A DNA stretch of 64,000 nt from the NCBI RefSeq assembly GCF_051175385.1, contig NZ_CP195106.1:6882001-6946000 (forward strand). Reading direction: 5' to 3'. Each line of letters begins with the position of its first letter. Within the stretch, counting starts at the first letter, position 1. This document shows, one piece after another, positions 52,280-61,717 of this stretch. The position numbers and the translations under genes were made by a program. The notes beneath the pieces were generated by a model that worked only from the letters and a program-made list of their open reading frames with translations, was not told where the DNA came from and ran no database searches. The stretch comes from Tundrisphaera lichenicola (GTDB lineage: Bacteria; Planctomycetota; Planctomycetia; Isosphaerales; Isosphaeraceae).

Positions 52280-54046
52280 ATGATCGTCCAGCAACTCCGC
52301 GAAATCCAGCACAAGCACGGGTGGCTTCCGGAGCGAGAGCTTCGCGAGCTATCGGACCGGACCGCGACCCCATTGCACCGGATCCATGAGGTCGCCAGCT
52401 TCTTCCCGCACTACCGGCTCAAGCCCGGCCCGACGGTCGACGTCAAGGTCTGCCGCGACATGGCCTGCCACCTCCGGGGCGGCCCGGCGATGCACGAGGC
52501 GATGGAGCGATACGCGGCCGAGGTCGGCGGCGGCGAGGTGAAGGTCGAGGGGGTCTCCTGCCTCGGCCAGTGCGACAGCCCTCCCGCCCTGGCGATCAAC
52601 GACGCCTGCTTCTGGGGGATCACCGCCTCGCAGGCGCGGGCGAAGGTCCGGGCGGCCCTCTCCAAGGACAAGATCCACCAGCAACACGCCGACCGGTCCC
52701 CCCTGGGCTGGAAGATCGACATCTACGACGGCCAGCCCCGCTACGAGGCCGTCCGCTTCCTGGTCTCCGACGTCGAGGGCGGCCCGTCGCTGAACCATCG
52801 ACGCGATCAGGTGATCGAGTCGCTGAAGGTGTCCAACCTCCGGGGGATGGGCGGGGCGGGGTTCCCGACCCACCTGAAATGGTCGACCGTCCGGACCCAG
52901 CCGGGTCCCGAGAAGTACGTCGTCTGCAATGCCGACGAGAGCGAGCCGGGGACGTTCAAGGACCGCGAGTTGATCCGTCGGACGCCTCACCTGCTGGTCG
53001 AGGGGATGATCCTGGCCGGCCTGGTGGTGGGGGCGACCCGAGGTTTCATCTACTGCCGCCATGAATATGAGGAAGAGATCGAGGTCATCCAGGAGGCGAT
53101 CGAGGCGGCGTATCGGGCCAACATCTGCGGCGACTCGATCCTCGGGTCGAACCTCTCATTCGCGCTCGAGGTCTACGTCAGCCCCGGGGGGTACATCTGC
53201 GGCGAGGAGACCGCTCTCCTGGAAGCGATGGAAGACCGCCGGGGCGAGCCCCGGAACAAGCCCCCATTCCCGGTCTTCTCGGGCCTCTACTCCAAGCCGA
53301 CGGTCATCAACAACGTCGAGACCCTCTGCTGGACCCCCGGGATCGCCATGAGGGGCGGCGAGTGGTATCGGGACGGCGGGACCCGAGGGGCCACCGGCCT
53401 GAGGTTCGTCTCGATCAGCGGCGACGTCAACGAGCCGGGCGTCTACGAGGTCCCCTTCGGCCAGACCGTCCGGGAGCTGGTCTTCGGGTCGGCCGGCGGG
53501 ATGCTCGGCGACCAGAAGCTCAAGGCCATCGCCACCTCGGGGCCTTCCGGCGGGTTCCTCCCGGCCGTCCTCCGGAGGGAGAACCTCGACTCGCCCAAGT
53601 CGAAGCCCTGGGCCGAGAAGAATTTCGCTCCGGGCTCGGACACTTATGACATCCTCGACCTGCCGCTGGACCTCCAGACGCTGGGCGAGGTCGACAACAT
53701 GCTGGGGGCCGCGTTCGTCGCGGTGGGGTCCGACGCCTGCATGGTGGATTTCGCGCTGAACTGCGTGCGATTCTACCGGAACGAGTCGTGCGGCAAGTGC
53801 GTCCCCTGCCGGGTCGGATCGCAGAAGCTGACCGACATCCTGGACCAGATCACCCAAGGCAAGTTCCCCCACAAGGACCTCAAGGTGGTTGATGACCTGG
53901 CCCAGGCCATGTCGTTGACCTCGATCTGCGGCCTCGGCCAGATCGCCGCCAACCCGATGAAGACGCTCATGAAGCACTTCCCCGAGGAGCTCGAAGAGCA
54001 CCTCAAGCACAAGCGATGCCCGGCCGGTGTCTGCTTCCGCGATTAG
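52280..54046 (+). CDS. NuoE-NuoF fusion: NADH-oxidising diaphorase subunit
   Basis: A 588-residue protein joining two complex-I-type modules. The NuoE part (1-130) has the thioredoxin-like [2Fe-2S] site with Cys58, Cys63, Cys94 and Cys98 (CRDMACH, CLGQC). The NuoF part has the FMN/NADH site (GMGGAGFPTHLKW, residues 189-201; CNADESEPGTFKDRE), an SLBB fold, and the [4Fe-4S] site Cys504, Cys507, Cys510, Cys550 (CGKCVPC, ICGLGQ). It should oxidise NADH in the cytoplasm and pass electrons to a partner. Similar fusions serve HoxF, HydB or formate dehydrogenase FdhB. No C-terminal ferredoxin domain is present. The next redox gene is at 54578, with an S23 gene in between. Confidence 0.93.
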   Translation: MIVQQLREIQHKHGWLPERELRELSDRTATPLHRIHEVASFFPHYRLKPGPTVDVKVCRDMACHLRGGPAMHEAMERYAAEVGGGEVKVEGVSCLGQCDSPPALAINDACFWGITASQARAKVRAALSKDKIHQQHADRSPLGWKIDIYDGQPRYEAVRFLVSDVEGGPSLNHRRDQVIESLKVSNLRGMGGAGFPTHLKWSTVRTQPGPEKYVVCNADESEPGTFKDRELIRRTPHLLVEGMILAGLVVGATRGFIYCRHEYEEEIEVIQEAIEAAYRANICGDSILGSNLSFALEVYVSPGGYICGEETALLEAMEDRRGEPRNKPPFPVFSGLYSKPTVINNVETLCWTPGIAMRGGEWYRDGGTRGATGLRFVSISGDVNEPGVYEVPFGQTVRELVFGSAGGMLGDQKLKAIATSGPSGGFLPAVLRRENLDSPKSKPWAEKNFAPGSDTYDILDLPLDLQTLGEVDNMLGAAFVAVGSDACMVDFALNCVRFYRNESCGKCVPCRVGSQKLTDILDQITQGKFPHKDLKVVDDLAQAMSLTSICGLGQIAANPMKTLMKHFPEELEEHLKHKRCPAGVCFRD

Positions 54047-54089
54047 AGCCCGGAGGACTCAGGACTCCTTCGGATCGCTCGAGGTTTCC

Positions 54090-54494
54090 TTGCGACCCAA
54101 AATCGAACGATTTGAAGACCTTGTGGCCTGGCAAAAAGCTCGCATCCTGGTCCGCGAGGTCTATCGAGTGACAAAGATCGGAGCATTTACGAAAGACTTT
54201 GGTCTGGCCAGTCAGAAGCAACGCTCGGCCGTCTCCGTCATGGCCAATATTGCCGAAGGCTTCGACCGGGGTAACCGAGCCGAGTTTCATCAATTTTTAT
54301 CCATCGCCAAGGCGTCATGTGCCGAATTGCGATCTCATCTCTATGTTGCGTCCGATGTTGGGTACATTCGCCCTGATGAATTCCACCAACTCTTCGAGTT
54401 GGCCGAAGAAGTCACCCGGATCCTCTCGGCCCTCCGTGCTGCCGTGGCCCGACAGCGAAACGAGCAAAGGGCCGAAAAGCGTCCATCAGCTTGA
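54090..54494 (+). CDS. Four-helix-bundle (S23/IVS-type) protein
   Basis: A 134-residue protein of the 23S-rRNA-intervening-sequence (S23) family. The block KIERFEDLVAWQKARILVREVY at the start and VMANIAEGFDRGNRAEFHQFLSIAKAS later are typical. The TTG at 54090 is chosen because GAGG is just upstream and the family normally starts at this point; a GTG at 54027, inside the previous gene's end, would add 21 unusual residues. The function of free-standing S23 proteins is unknown; they form pentameric barrels and are related to the Avd proteins of retroelements. The gene is wedged into a redox operon and bracketed by GAGTCCTCC repeats. It is visibly less GC-rich than its neighbours. Confidence 0.88.
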   Translation: MRPKIERFEDLVAWQKARILVREVYRVTKIGAFTKDFGLASQKQRSAVSVMANIAEGFDRGNRAEFHQFLSIAKASCAELRSHLYVASDVGYIRPDEFHQLFELAEEVTRILSALRAAVARQRNEQRAEKRPSA

Positions 54495-54552
54495 GTCCTC
54501 CAGTCCTGAACCCCGAGTCCTCCAGTCCTGGGCCCTGAGTCCTCCAGTCCTG
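54493..54552 (+). repeat. Three direct repeats GAGTCCTCCAGTCCTG at 22-bp period
   Basis: Copies at 54493-54508, 54515-54530 and 54537-54552 are identical and spaced 22 bases apart, starting at the S23 stop codon. An inverted copy of the first nine bases (GGAGGACTC, 54052-54060) lies on the other side of the S23 gene, six bases after the NuoEF stop. Together they frame the S23 gene. Confidence 0.9.
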
Positions 54553-54577
54553 GCCCTTGAATAGGGACGATCCCGAT

Positions 54578-56839
54578 ATGAGCCAGCCCGCCCCGATGGT
54601 GAAGGTGACGATCGACGGGATCGAGGTCGAGGTTCCCTCGGGGACGACGATCTTCGACGCCGCGCAGAAGGTCGGGATCAAGATCCCGGTCCTCTGCCAC
54701 CGCGAGTACATGAACCCGGTGGCGGTCTGCCGGGTCTGCGCCGTCGACGCCGGCGAGCGGGTCCTGACACCGGCCTGCTACCGACAGATCACCCCCGACA
54801 TGGCGGGCCGGAAGATCCAGACGGCCGAGACCAGCGAGAAGGTCCGCGACTCGGTCTCGACCCTGGCCGAACTGCTCATGGCCGACCACCCCTCGCCCTG
54901 CGTCAAGCACCGCGAGCACGGCGACTGCGAGTTGGAGGTGATGGCCGAGCAGTTCGGGGTGACGACCTCGCGGTTCTCCAAGGCCGAGCCCCGACACCGC
55001 GACGACTCTTCGGTGGTGATCGCCGTCGACCACTCGGCCTGCATCCTCTGCGACCGGTGCGTCCGGGGTTGCAACGATATCCGAAACAACCAGGTGATGG
55101 GCCGGATGGGCAAGGGGTTCGCCGCCCGGATCGCCTTCGACCTCGACTCCTTGATGGGCAACTCGTCGTGCGTCTCGTGCGGCGAGTGCATGGTCTCGTG
55201 CCCGACCGGGGCCCTGACCAACCGGACGGTCGTGAACCGGGTCGTGGACGAGCCCGTCTCGAAGAAGAAGAAGACCACCGAAGGCCCGGTCTCGCCGGAC
55301 GACCTGATCAAGCTGCCGCTCTTCGAGGGGATCTCGCACGCGTTCCTCCGGTTCAACGAGAACGCGGTGGTCCGCCGGAAGTTCAAGAAGGGGGAGGCGA
55401 TCTGCGTCGAGGGGGATTACGGCTCGACCGCCTTCTTCATCGAGAAGGGCCGGGTCGACATCTTCATCAACTCCTCGTTCAACCACACCAGGACCCGGGG
55501 CGGAAAGCTTGGCCGGGGGCTCTTCGGGCTGGCCCAGAAGCTAACCACCGTCTTCGAAACCCGGAAGCAGGACCAGCGCGAGGGGGAGAGCACCAACCAG
55601 TACATCAATATCGGCGAATCCATCGCGTTGCGGTACGACAACCCGATCGGCTCGCTGGAGGCCGGCGACATCTTCGGCGAGATGACGTGCATGAACTCCT
55701 ACCCCCGGTCGGCCACCGTCACCGCCGCCGAGGAGGAAGTGACCGTCCTGGAGATGGACCGCAACGTCCTGTACATCCTCCAGCGGAGCAAGAAATCGAA
55801 GGCGATGCTGGACGAGCGGTATCGGAGGAGGGCGATCGACAACCACCTCCGGAGCGTCCCCATCTTCTCGGCCGTGGCCAAGGACGAGCACGAGTTCGAC
55901 CGGCTGGTCGACCTGCTCCGCGACCGGGTCACCCTGGAGCGTAAGAATAACGGCGAGCTGATCTTCAATCAGGGCGACCCGGCCGACAACTTCTACCTGA
56001 TCCGGACCGGGTTCGTGAAGGTCTCGCAGAGCCACATGGGGGCCGAGCACGTCCTGAACTACCTCGGGCCGGGCGGCTTCTTCGGCGAGATCGGTCTGCT
56101 GGCCGACCTCCCCGAGGTCCGGGCCTACGGGGTGGCGGCGCCCCGACGGACCGCGACCTGTTCGGCGCTGGACCACGTCGACCTGGTCGGGATCTCCGCC
56201 GAGGCGTTCCAGGAAGTCCTCGACGAGTTCCCCGAGGTCCGCCGCCAGATCGTCGATCTGGCCGTGAAGCGGCTCGAGGACACCGCCGCCGCGCTCCAGC
56301 AGATCGAGAACCGGCCGCTCTCGGAGTACCTCAGCCAGGGGCTCTTCAACGCCCAGAGCTTGCTGGTCCTCGACCTGCAGAAGTGCACCCGCTGCGACGA
56401 GTGCACCAAGGCCTGCGCCGACACCCACGACGGGGTCACCCGCCTGATCCGCGAGGGGCTCCGGTTCGACAAGTTCCTGGTGGCCAGTTCCTGCCGGTCG
56501 TGCCTGGACCCGTACTGCATGGTCGGCTGCCCGGTCAACTCGATCCGCCGCCTCAACTCGCGCGAGATCATCATCGAGGACTGGTGCATCGGCTGCGGGA
56601 AGTGCGCCGAGAATTGCCCCTACGGCAACATCAACATGCACTCGCTGCCCGAGAAGATGGTGCCCGACCCCGCCAACCCGGCGCACAAGATCGCCGTGGT
56701 CCAGCAGAAGGCCACCACCTGCGACCTCTGCTCCAGCGTCGATGGCCAGCCCAGTTGCGTCTACGCCTGCCCCCACGACGCCGCCCACCGGATGACCGGG
56801 CCGGAACTCCTGGAGGAGATCAAGCTTTCGCAGGTCTGA
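54578..56839 (+). CDS. NuoG-like iron-sulfur protein fused to two cyclic-nucleotide-binding domains and a DmsB-like ferredoxin
   Basis: A 753-residue protein with an exceptional domain order. Residues 1-80: [2Fe-2S] ferredoxin (Cys40, Cys51, Cys54, Cys67). Residues 100-120: NuoG His-Cys site, here His104, Cys108, His111, Cys117 (a Cys is expected at 111). Residues 150-210: two [4Fe-4S] sites (Cys155/158/161/165 and Cys198/201/204/208). Residues about 246-405 and 427-555: two cNMP-binding domains with cassettes FGEMTCMNSYPRSATV and FGEIGLL followed later by PRRTAT; the first has a 50-residue loop. Residues 600-735: four [4Fe-4S] sites in DmsB order (CTRCDECTKAC, CRSCLDPYCMVGC, CIGCGKCAENC, CDLC plus CVYAC). 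It probably takes electrons from the NuoEF protein; nucleotide control and the final acceptor are inferred. ATG 54578 follows AGGGACGA. Confidence 0.9.
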   Translation: MSQPAPMVKVTIDGIEVEVPSGTTIFDAAQKVGIKIPVLCHREYMNPVAVCRVCAVDAGERVLTPACYRQITPDMAGRKIQTAETSEKVRDSVSTLAELLMADHPSPCVKHREHGDCELEVMAEQFGVTTSRFSKAEPRHRDDSSVVIAVDHSACILCDRCVRGCNDIRNNQVMGRMGKGFAARIAFDLDSLMGNSSCVSCGECMVSCPTGALTNRTVVNRVVDEPVSKKKKTTEGPVSPDDLIKLPLFEGISHAFLRFNENAVVRRKFKKGEAICVEGDYGSTAFFIEKGRVDIFINSSFNHTRTRGGKLGRGLFGLAQKLTTVFETRKQDQREGESTNQYINIGESIALRYDNPIGSLEAGDIFGEMTCMNSYPRSATVTAAEEEVTVLEMDRNVLYILQRSKKSKAMLDERYRRRAIDNHLRSVPIFSAVAKDEHEFDRLVDLLRDRVTLERKNNGELIFNQGDPADNFYLIRTGFVKVSQSHMGAEHVLNYLGPGGFFGEIGLLADLPEVRAYGVAAPRRTATCSALDHVDLVGISAEAFQEVLDEFPEVRRQIVDLAVKRLEDTAAALQQIENRPLSEYLSQGLFNAQSLLVLDLQKCTRCDECTKACADTHDGVTRLIREGLRFDKFLVASSCRSCLDPYCMVGCPVNSIRRLNSREIIIEDWCIGCGKCAENCPYGNINMHSLPEKMVPDPANPAHKIAVVQQKATTCDLCSSVDGQPSCVYACPHDAAHRMTGPELLEEIKLSQV

Positions 56840-56891
56840 TCCACCTGGCTCGTCGGGGGGACCGTAGGGCTCCACTCTCGGAGATCGCCGC

Positions 56892-57734
56892 ATGCGGTTC
56901 CCCCGCTTCCGGGCGCCAATCTCGTCGTTCCGGGCCTTGCTGGGCCTCGTCGTCCTGGTCGGCCTGGGCCTGGGCGTCGTGGTCATGCCCTACGTCGGTC
57001 ACCTCCGCCGGTTGGCGGAGGTCCGACGCCTCGGCGGCCTCGCGACGACCGCCCCTTGCTGGCAGGCCCGGCTCATCGACGACCGTTCGACCGGCCCGGT
57101 GATCGGGGCCGTTTTCGACGTGCCGCTCGATGATTACGGGATGGAGTTCATCGGCCGGCTCGTCGAATTGGAGGACCTGGAGGTCGACGCGGGCCTCGCG
57201 GCGGACGATGGGCTTTCCGCCCTCGAATCCCTCGTGAATCTCCGCAGGCTGACCCTGACCGGGCCAGGCCTGACGGATGACTCGCTCTACCACGTCCAGA
57301 AGCTGATCCACCTGGAAGAACTCTCCCTGATCGACCTTCCGATCACCGACGAAGGGCTGGGGCGACTCGCCCCACTCGACCGCCTCCGGGTCCTGTCGAT
57401 CAGCCGTGCGAATTTTGAAGGAGGAGGCCTCGATTATCTCCAGGAATTGCCGGGCCTTCGCGAGATCCGGCTGATTGACAATCCGGAATTCAACAATCGG
57501 GGCGTGGCCCATCTCCAGGGCGCAACCCAGTTGCTCAGCGTCAGCCTGGAGGCCAATCCGAACCTATCCGACTCGGGCCTGGGCTGCCTGAAGCCGATGA
57601 CGCATCTCGCTCGCCTATCCGTCGTCTCTCCGACGGGGACGTCCTTCTCCCGGAGGAAAATCCGGGAGGTCGAGTCGGCCCTGCGATGGACCAAGGTGGC
57701 GATCGATTCGCCGGACGCCGATCGAACGTGGTGA
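56892..57734 (+). CDS. Membrane-anchored leucine-rich-repeat protein
   Basis: A 280-residue protein. One hydrophobic helix near residues 15-36 (ALLGLVVLVGLGLGVVVM) anchors it with the rest outside the cytoplasm. From about residue 95 there are leucine-rich repeats of 24 residues or so (LVNLRRLTLTGPGLTDDSL, LIHLEELSLIDLPITDEGL, LDRLRVLSISRANFEGGGL). LRRs mediate protein contacts; no enzyme domain is visible. GGAG precedes the ATG. It follows the redox gene by 52 bp in the same direction, so it may be cotranscribed, though the pair may be accidental since LRR genes are abundant in planctomycetes. Confidence 0.83.
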   Translation: MRFPRFRAPISSFRALLGLVVLVGLGLGVVVMPYVGHLRRLAEVRRLGGLATTAPCWQARLIDDRSTGPVIGAVFDVPLDDYGMEFIGRLVELEDLEVDAGLAADDGLSALESLVNLRRLTLTGPGLTDDSLYHVQKLIHLEELSLIDLPITDEGLGRLAPLDRLRVLSISRANFEGGGLDYLQELPGLREIRLIDNPEFNNRGVAHLQGATQLLSVSLEANPNLSDSGLGCLKPMTHLARLSVVSPTGTSFSRRKIREVESALRWTKVAIDSPDADRTW

Positions 57735-57858
57735 GGCTGGGCTGCGGGCGGTCCCCTTGCCGAATTATCGACAAGGATGGTACTACGGTCTAGGTAAGGG
57801 GAGGCGAGCCGATCGCCCCGTGAGACGGAGCGGGTTTTCACCGAGCATCGAGGCGTTG

Positions 57859-59472
57859 ATGAGCGAAGGTCCCGAGCGAGTGGTGGGCGAAGTCGCCAGC
57901 AAATACACCCTGGACGACCAGGGAATATCGAGGACTGGCCCCCAGCACTGGAACCTCCCGACGGCCCGGCTGGTCGAGCAGGCGATCCTCCGGGAGGAGG
58001 GGACCCTGACCGACACGGGCGCGCTCGTCTTCCTGACCGGCCAGTACTCCGGGCGGTCTCCCGAGGACAAGTTCATCGTCCGCGAGCCCTCGGTCGAGCT
58101 CGAGGTCGACTGGGGGAAGGTCAACAAGCCGTTCGACCCGGCGAAGTTCGACGCCCTGGCCGATCGGGTCTTCGAGCACCTCCGGGGGCGTGATGTCTGG
58201 GTCCAGGACGCCTTCGGCGGGACCGACCCGGACCATCGTCTTCCGATCCGCGTGGTCTGCGAGCGGGCTTACCATGCGCTGTTCGCCCATCAACTCTTCG
58301 TCCGCGCCTCGCCCGAGGAGCTGGCCCGCCATCGGCCGGAGTTCACCATCGTCGCCGTGCCCGACTTCCAGGCCGTCCCGGAGCGAGACGGGACCCGGAG
58401 CGAGGTGTTCATCCTGTTGAACTTCGCCCGGAAGCTCGTCCTGATCGGCGGGACGCTGTACGCGGGCGAGATCAAGAAGTCGGTCTTCTCGATCCTGAAC
58501 ACGCTCCTGCCGTCCCGGGGCGTCTTCCCGATGCACTGTTCGGCCAATGTCGGGCGGGACGGAGACGTTGCGCTGTTCTTCGGGCTCTCGGGGACCGGCA
58601 AGACCACGCTCTCGGCCGATCCGTCGCGCGAGCTGATCGGCGACGACGAGCACGGCTGGAGCGACCGGGGAGTCTTCAACTTCGAGGGGGGCTGCTACGC
58701 CAAATGCATCCGGCTGGACCGGCTGAACGAGCCGGAGATCTACGAGGCCATCCGGTTCGGGACGGTCCTGGAGAACGTCGTGATCGACCCGGTGACCCGG
58801 ACCCCCGACTTCGCCGACGCCAGCCTGACCGAGAACACCCGCGCCGCCTACCCGATCGAGGCGATCCCCAACCACGTCCCCTCGGGGCGCGGGGGGCATC
58901 CCAGCCACCTGATCTTCCTGACCTGCGACGCCTTTGGCGTCTTGCCGCCGCTCTCCCGGCTGACGCCCGAGCAGGCGATGTACCACTTCCTCTCGGGCTA
59001 CACCGCGAAGGTGGCCGGGACCGAACGAGGGCTGGGGGCCGAGCCCTCGGCGGTCTTCAGCACCTGCTTCGGCGCCCCGTTCATGACCCTCCCGCCGGCC
59101 CGGTATGCCGACCTCCTCGGGCAGAAGCTCCGACGCCACGAGGTCGACGCCTGGCTGTTGAACACCGGCTGGACCGGCGGCGTGTTCGGCCAGGGGCGAC
59201 GGATCAAGCTGCCCCACACTCGGGCGCTGGTCGAGGCCGTCATGAACGGCTCGCTGGCCGACTCGCCGACCGACGTCGACCCGATCTTCGGCCTCGAATA
59301 CCCGACGAGCTGCCCCGGCGTGCCCCACGAAATCCTGAGGGCCCGAGACGCCTGGGCCGACCCGTCGGCCTACGACGACCAGGCCGCCCGGCTCGCCGCC
59401 CGGTTCGTCGAGAACTTCAACCGCTTCGAAGGGGTGGATCGGGCGATCCTGGAGGCGGGGCCGAGAGCCTGA
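57859..59472 (+). CDS. pckA: Phosphoenolpyruvate carboxykinase (ATP)
   Basis: A 537-residue enzyme that converts oxaloacetate and ATP to phosphoenolpyruvate, CO2 and ADP in gluconeogenesis. The P-loop is GLSGTGKTT (242-250) and the metal-binding motif LIGDDEHGW (259-267). RSPEDK near 66-71 and the long block YPIEAIPNHVPSG and GWTGG also match the ATP-dependent family. Length is normal. ATG 57859 has GAGGCG upstream; an open extension of 34 codons before it is not family-like. It is probably a single-gene unit; the 124-bp gap upstream contains its promoter. Confidence 0.96.
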   Translation: MSEGPERVVGEVASKYTLDDQGISRTGPQHWNLPTARLVEQAILREEGTLTDTGALVFLTGQYSGRSPEDKFIVREPSVELEVDWGKVNKPFDPAKFDALADRVFEHLRGRDVWVQDAFGGTDPDHRLPIRVVCERAYHALFAHQLFVRASPEELARHRPEFTIVAVPDFQAVPERDGTRSEVFILLNFARKLVLIGGTLYAGEIKKSVFSILNTLLPSRGVFPMHCSANVGRDGDVALFFGLSGTGKTTLSADPSRELIGDDEHGWSDRGVFNFEGGCYAKCIRLDRLNEPEIYEAIRFGTVLENVVIDPVTRTPDFADASLTENTRAAYPIEAIPNHVPSGRGGHPSHLIFLTCDAFGVLPPLSRLTPEQAMYHFLSGYTAKVAGTERGLGAEPSAVFSTCFGAPFMTLPPARYADLLGQKLRRHEVDAWLLNTGWTGGVFGQGRRIKLPHTRALVEAVMNGSLADSPTDVDPIFGLEYPTSCPGVPHEILRARDAWADPSAYDDQAARLAARFVENFNRFEGVDRAILEAGPRA

Positions 59473-59790
59473 TCGAGCCGGATGGCCAGGTACCGGGTGA
59501 CTCCCTTTCGGGCAGGATGCGTCCGCAAACCTCAGGAGTCGAAGGACTTTCGCCCGACGAGGGGGAGAGCTGACCCCGTTCACAAATTCGCTCCTTCGAT
59601 CGAATTTGACCCGAAGGTTATTCCGAAATCGATTTCGGGATGGGACAATAGCCCGGCGGGTCGGATATGATTGGAAAGATGACGCACTGGGCGACCCATC
59701 GCGACGACTACCCCCGAGACCTTGGGGAGAATCGGGTCGGGCTCCGCGAGGCCCAGGAGCGTCAACAATCCTCGAAGCCAGGCGAATCGC
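59473..59790. other. Intergenic gap with palindromes upstream of the EboD-like gene
   Basis: The 318-base gap contains a perfect 16-bp palindrome CCGAAATCGATTTCGG at 59623-59638 and, 15 bases earlier, the inverted pair AAATTCG (59584-59590) and CGAATTT (59601-59607). Either could be an operator for a dimeric repressor acting on the downstream gene. No gene is recognised, and the region is locally AT-richer than its surroundings. Confidence 0.55.
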
Positions 59791-60978
<1,188 letters not shown>

Positions 60979-61137
60979 CCCGGACTTTCCCCGCGAACCG
61001 GGCCTGGATTCGGGATTCCGGGTCGGGTTCGATGGGGATTCGCAAGATATCTCCACCTCCGGCGAATTCCCCGTCGCGAGACCAGATTCGGCGAACTCGA
61101 CAAATCCGAGCGTTCGGCCGCGGCGAACGGGGGCTCC

Positions 61138-61638
61138 ATGAGCGACGAATTACGCCATCAGCGGAAGTGCTACTTCGCCTCACGCGAGTATTCCGAATCG
61201 TTCTGGGGAAAATACATCTATCTCTACCAGGGTCGGGGTAGCCTCCGGCTGACCACCGATTCGCTCAGCCTGGAGGATTGCCCCGGAGCGGTCGAGATCC
61301 CCTTCCAGGCCATCAAGAGCATCGGCCTGGATCAATTTTCGTCGTGGGCGAAGCCCTTCGGCCTCAGCCGCCTGACCGTCTCCTACACGGATGATGGCGA
61401 GCCCCGGACGATCCACCTGGTCCCCTACGAATCCGGCTTCGACCCAACCCCGGTCACGAGCGAGATCGTGGCCAATTGGCACGAGCGCCTGGGACGGATC
61501 GAGGAACTAACCAACCGGGTCCAGCCGCCCCAGGTCGAGCAGGCGGTCTCTCGAACTTTCGGGAATCGTTTCCTGTTCGCCGCCGTTGTCGCCCCGCTGG
61601 TGATCCTCGGATTGATCGGATGGTTGATCAACCACTGA
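61138..61638 (+). CDS. Small protein with C-terminal membrane anchor
   Basis: A 166-residue protein of unknown function. The first 120 residues look like a compact beta-rich PH-like domain (SLRLTTDSLSLED, IEIPFQAIKSI-like strands, LSRLTVSYTDDGEPRTIHLV), then a linker, and a single hydrophobic helix at about 143-163 (FLFAAVVAPLVILGLIGWLI). It would be tail-anchored with the domain in the cytoplasm. GGGG lies shortly before the ATG. It is followed by a convergent gene; nothing in the context points to a role. Confidence 0.75.
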   Translation: MSDELRHQRKCYFASREYSESFWGKYIYLYQGRGSLRLTTDSLSLEDCPGAVEIPFQAIKSIGLDQFSSWAKPFGLSRLTVSYTDDGEPRTIHLVPYESGFDPTPVTSEIVANWHERLGRIEELTNRVQPPQVEQAVSRTFGNRFLFAAVVAPLVILGLIGWLINH

Positions 61639-61717
61639 TCGAGCCGCCGATCCAGGGACTTCGGGCTTCGGTCCGGCTCGGATCACTTCGAGGGGGAAGG
61701 GGGCTCGCGCCCGATCC

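Noticed and set aside
54090..54494. The accessory (Avd) gene of a diversity-generating retroelement
   Set aside because: The four-helix-bundle fold is related, but no reverse transcriptase or template/variable repeat pair is nearby.
52280..56839. Part of a complex I operon
   Set aside because: Only NuoE/F and the front of NuoG are represented; none of the other Nuo subunits is adjacent, and the NuoG-like protein lacks the molybdopterin-type domain.
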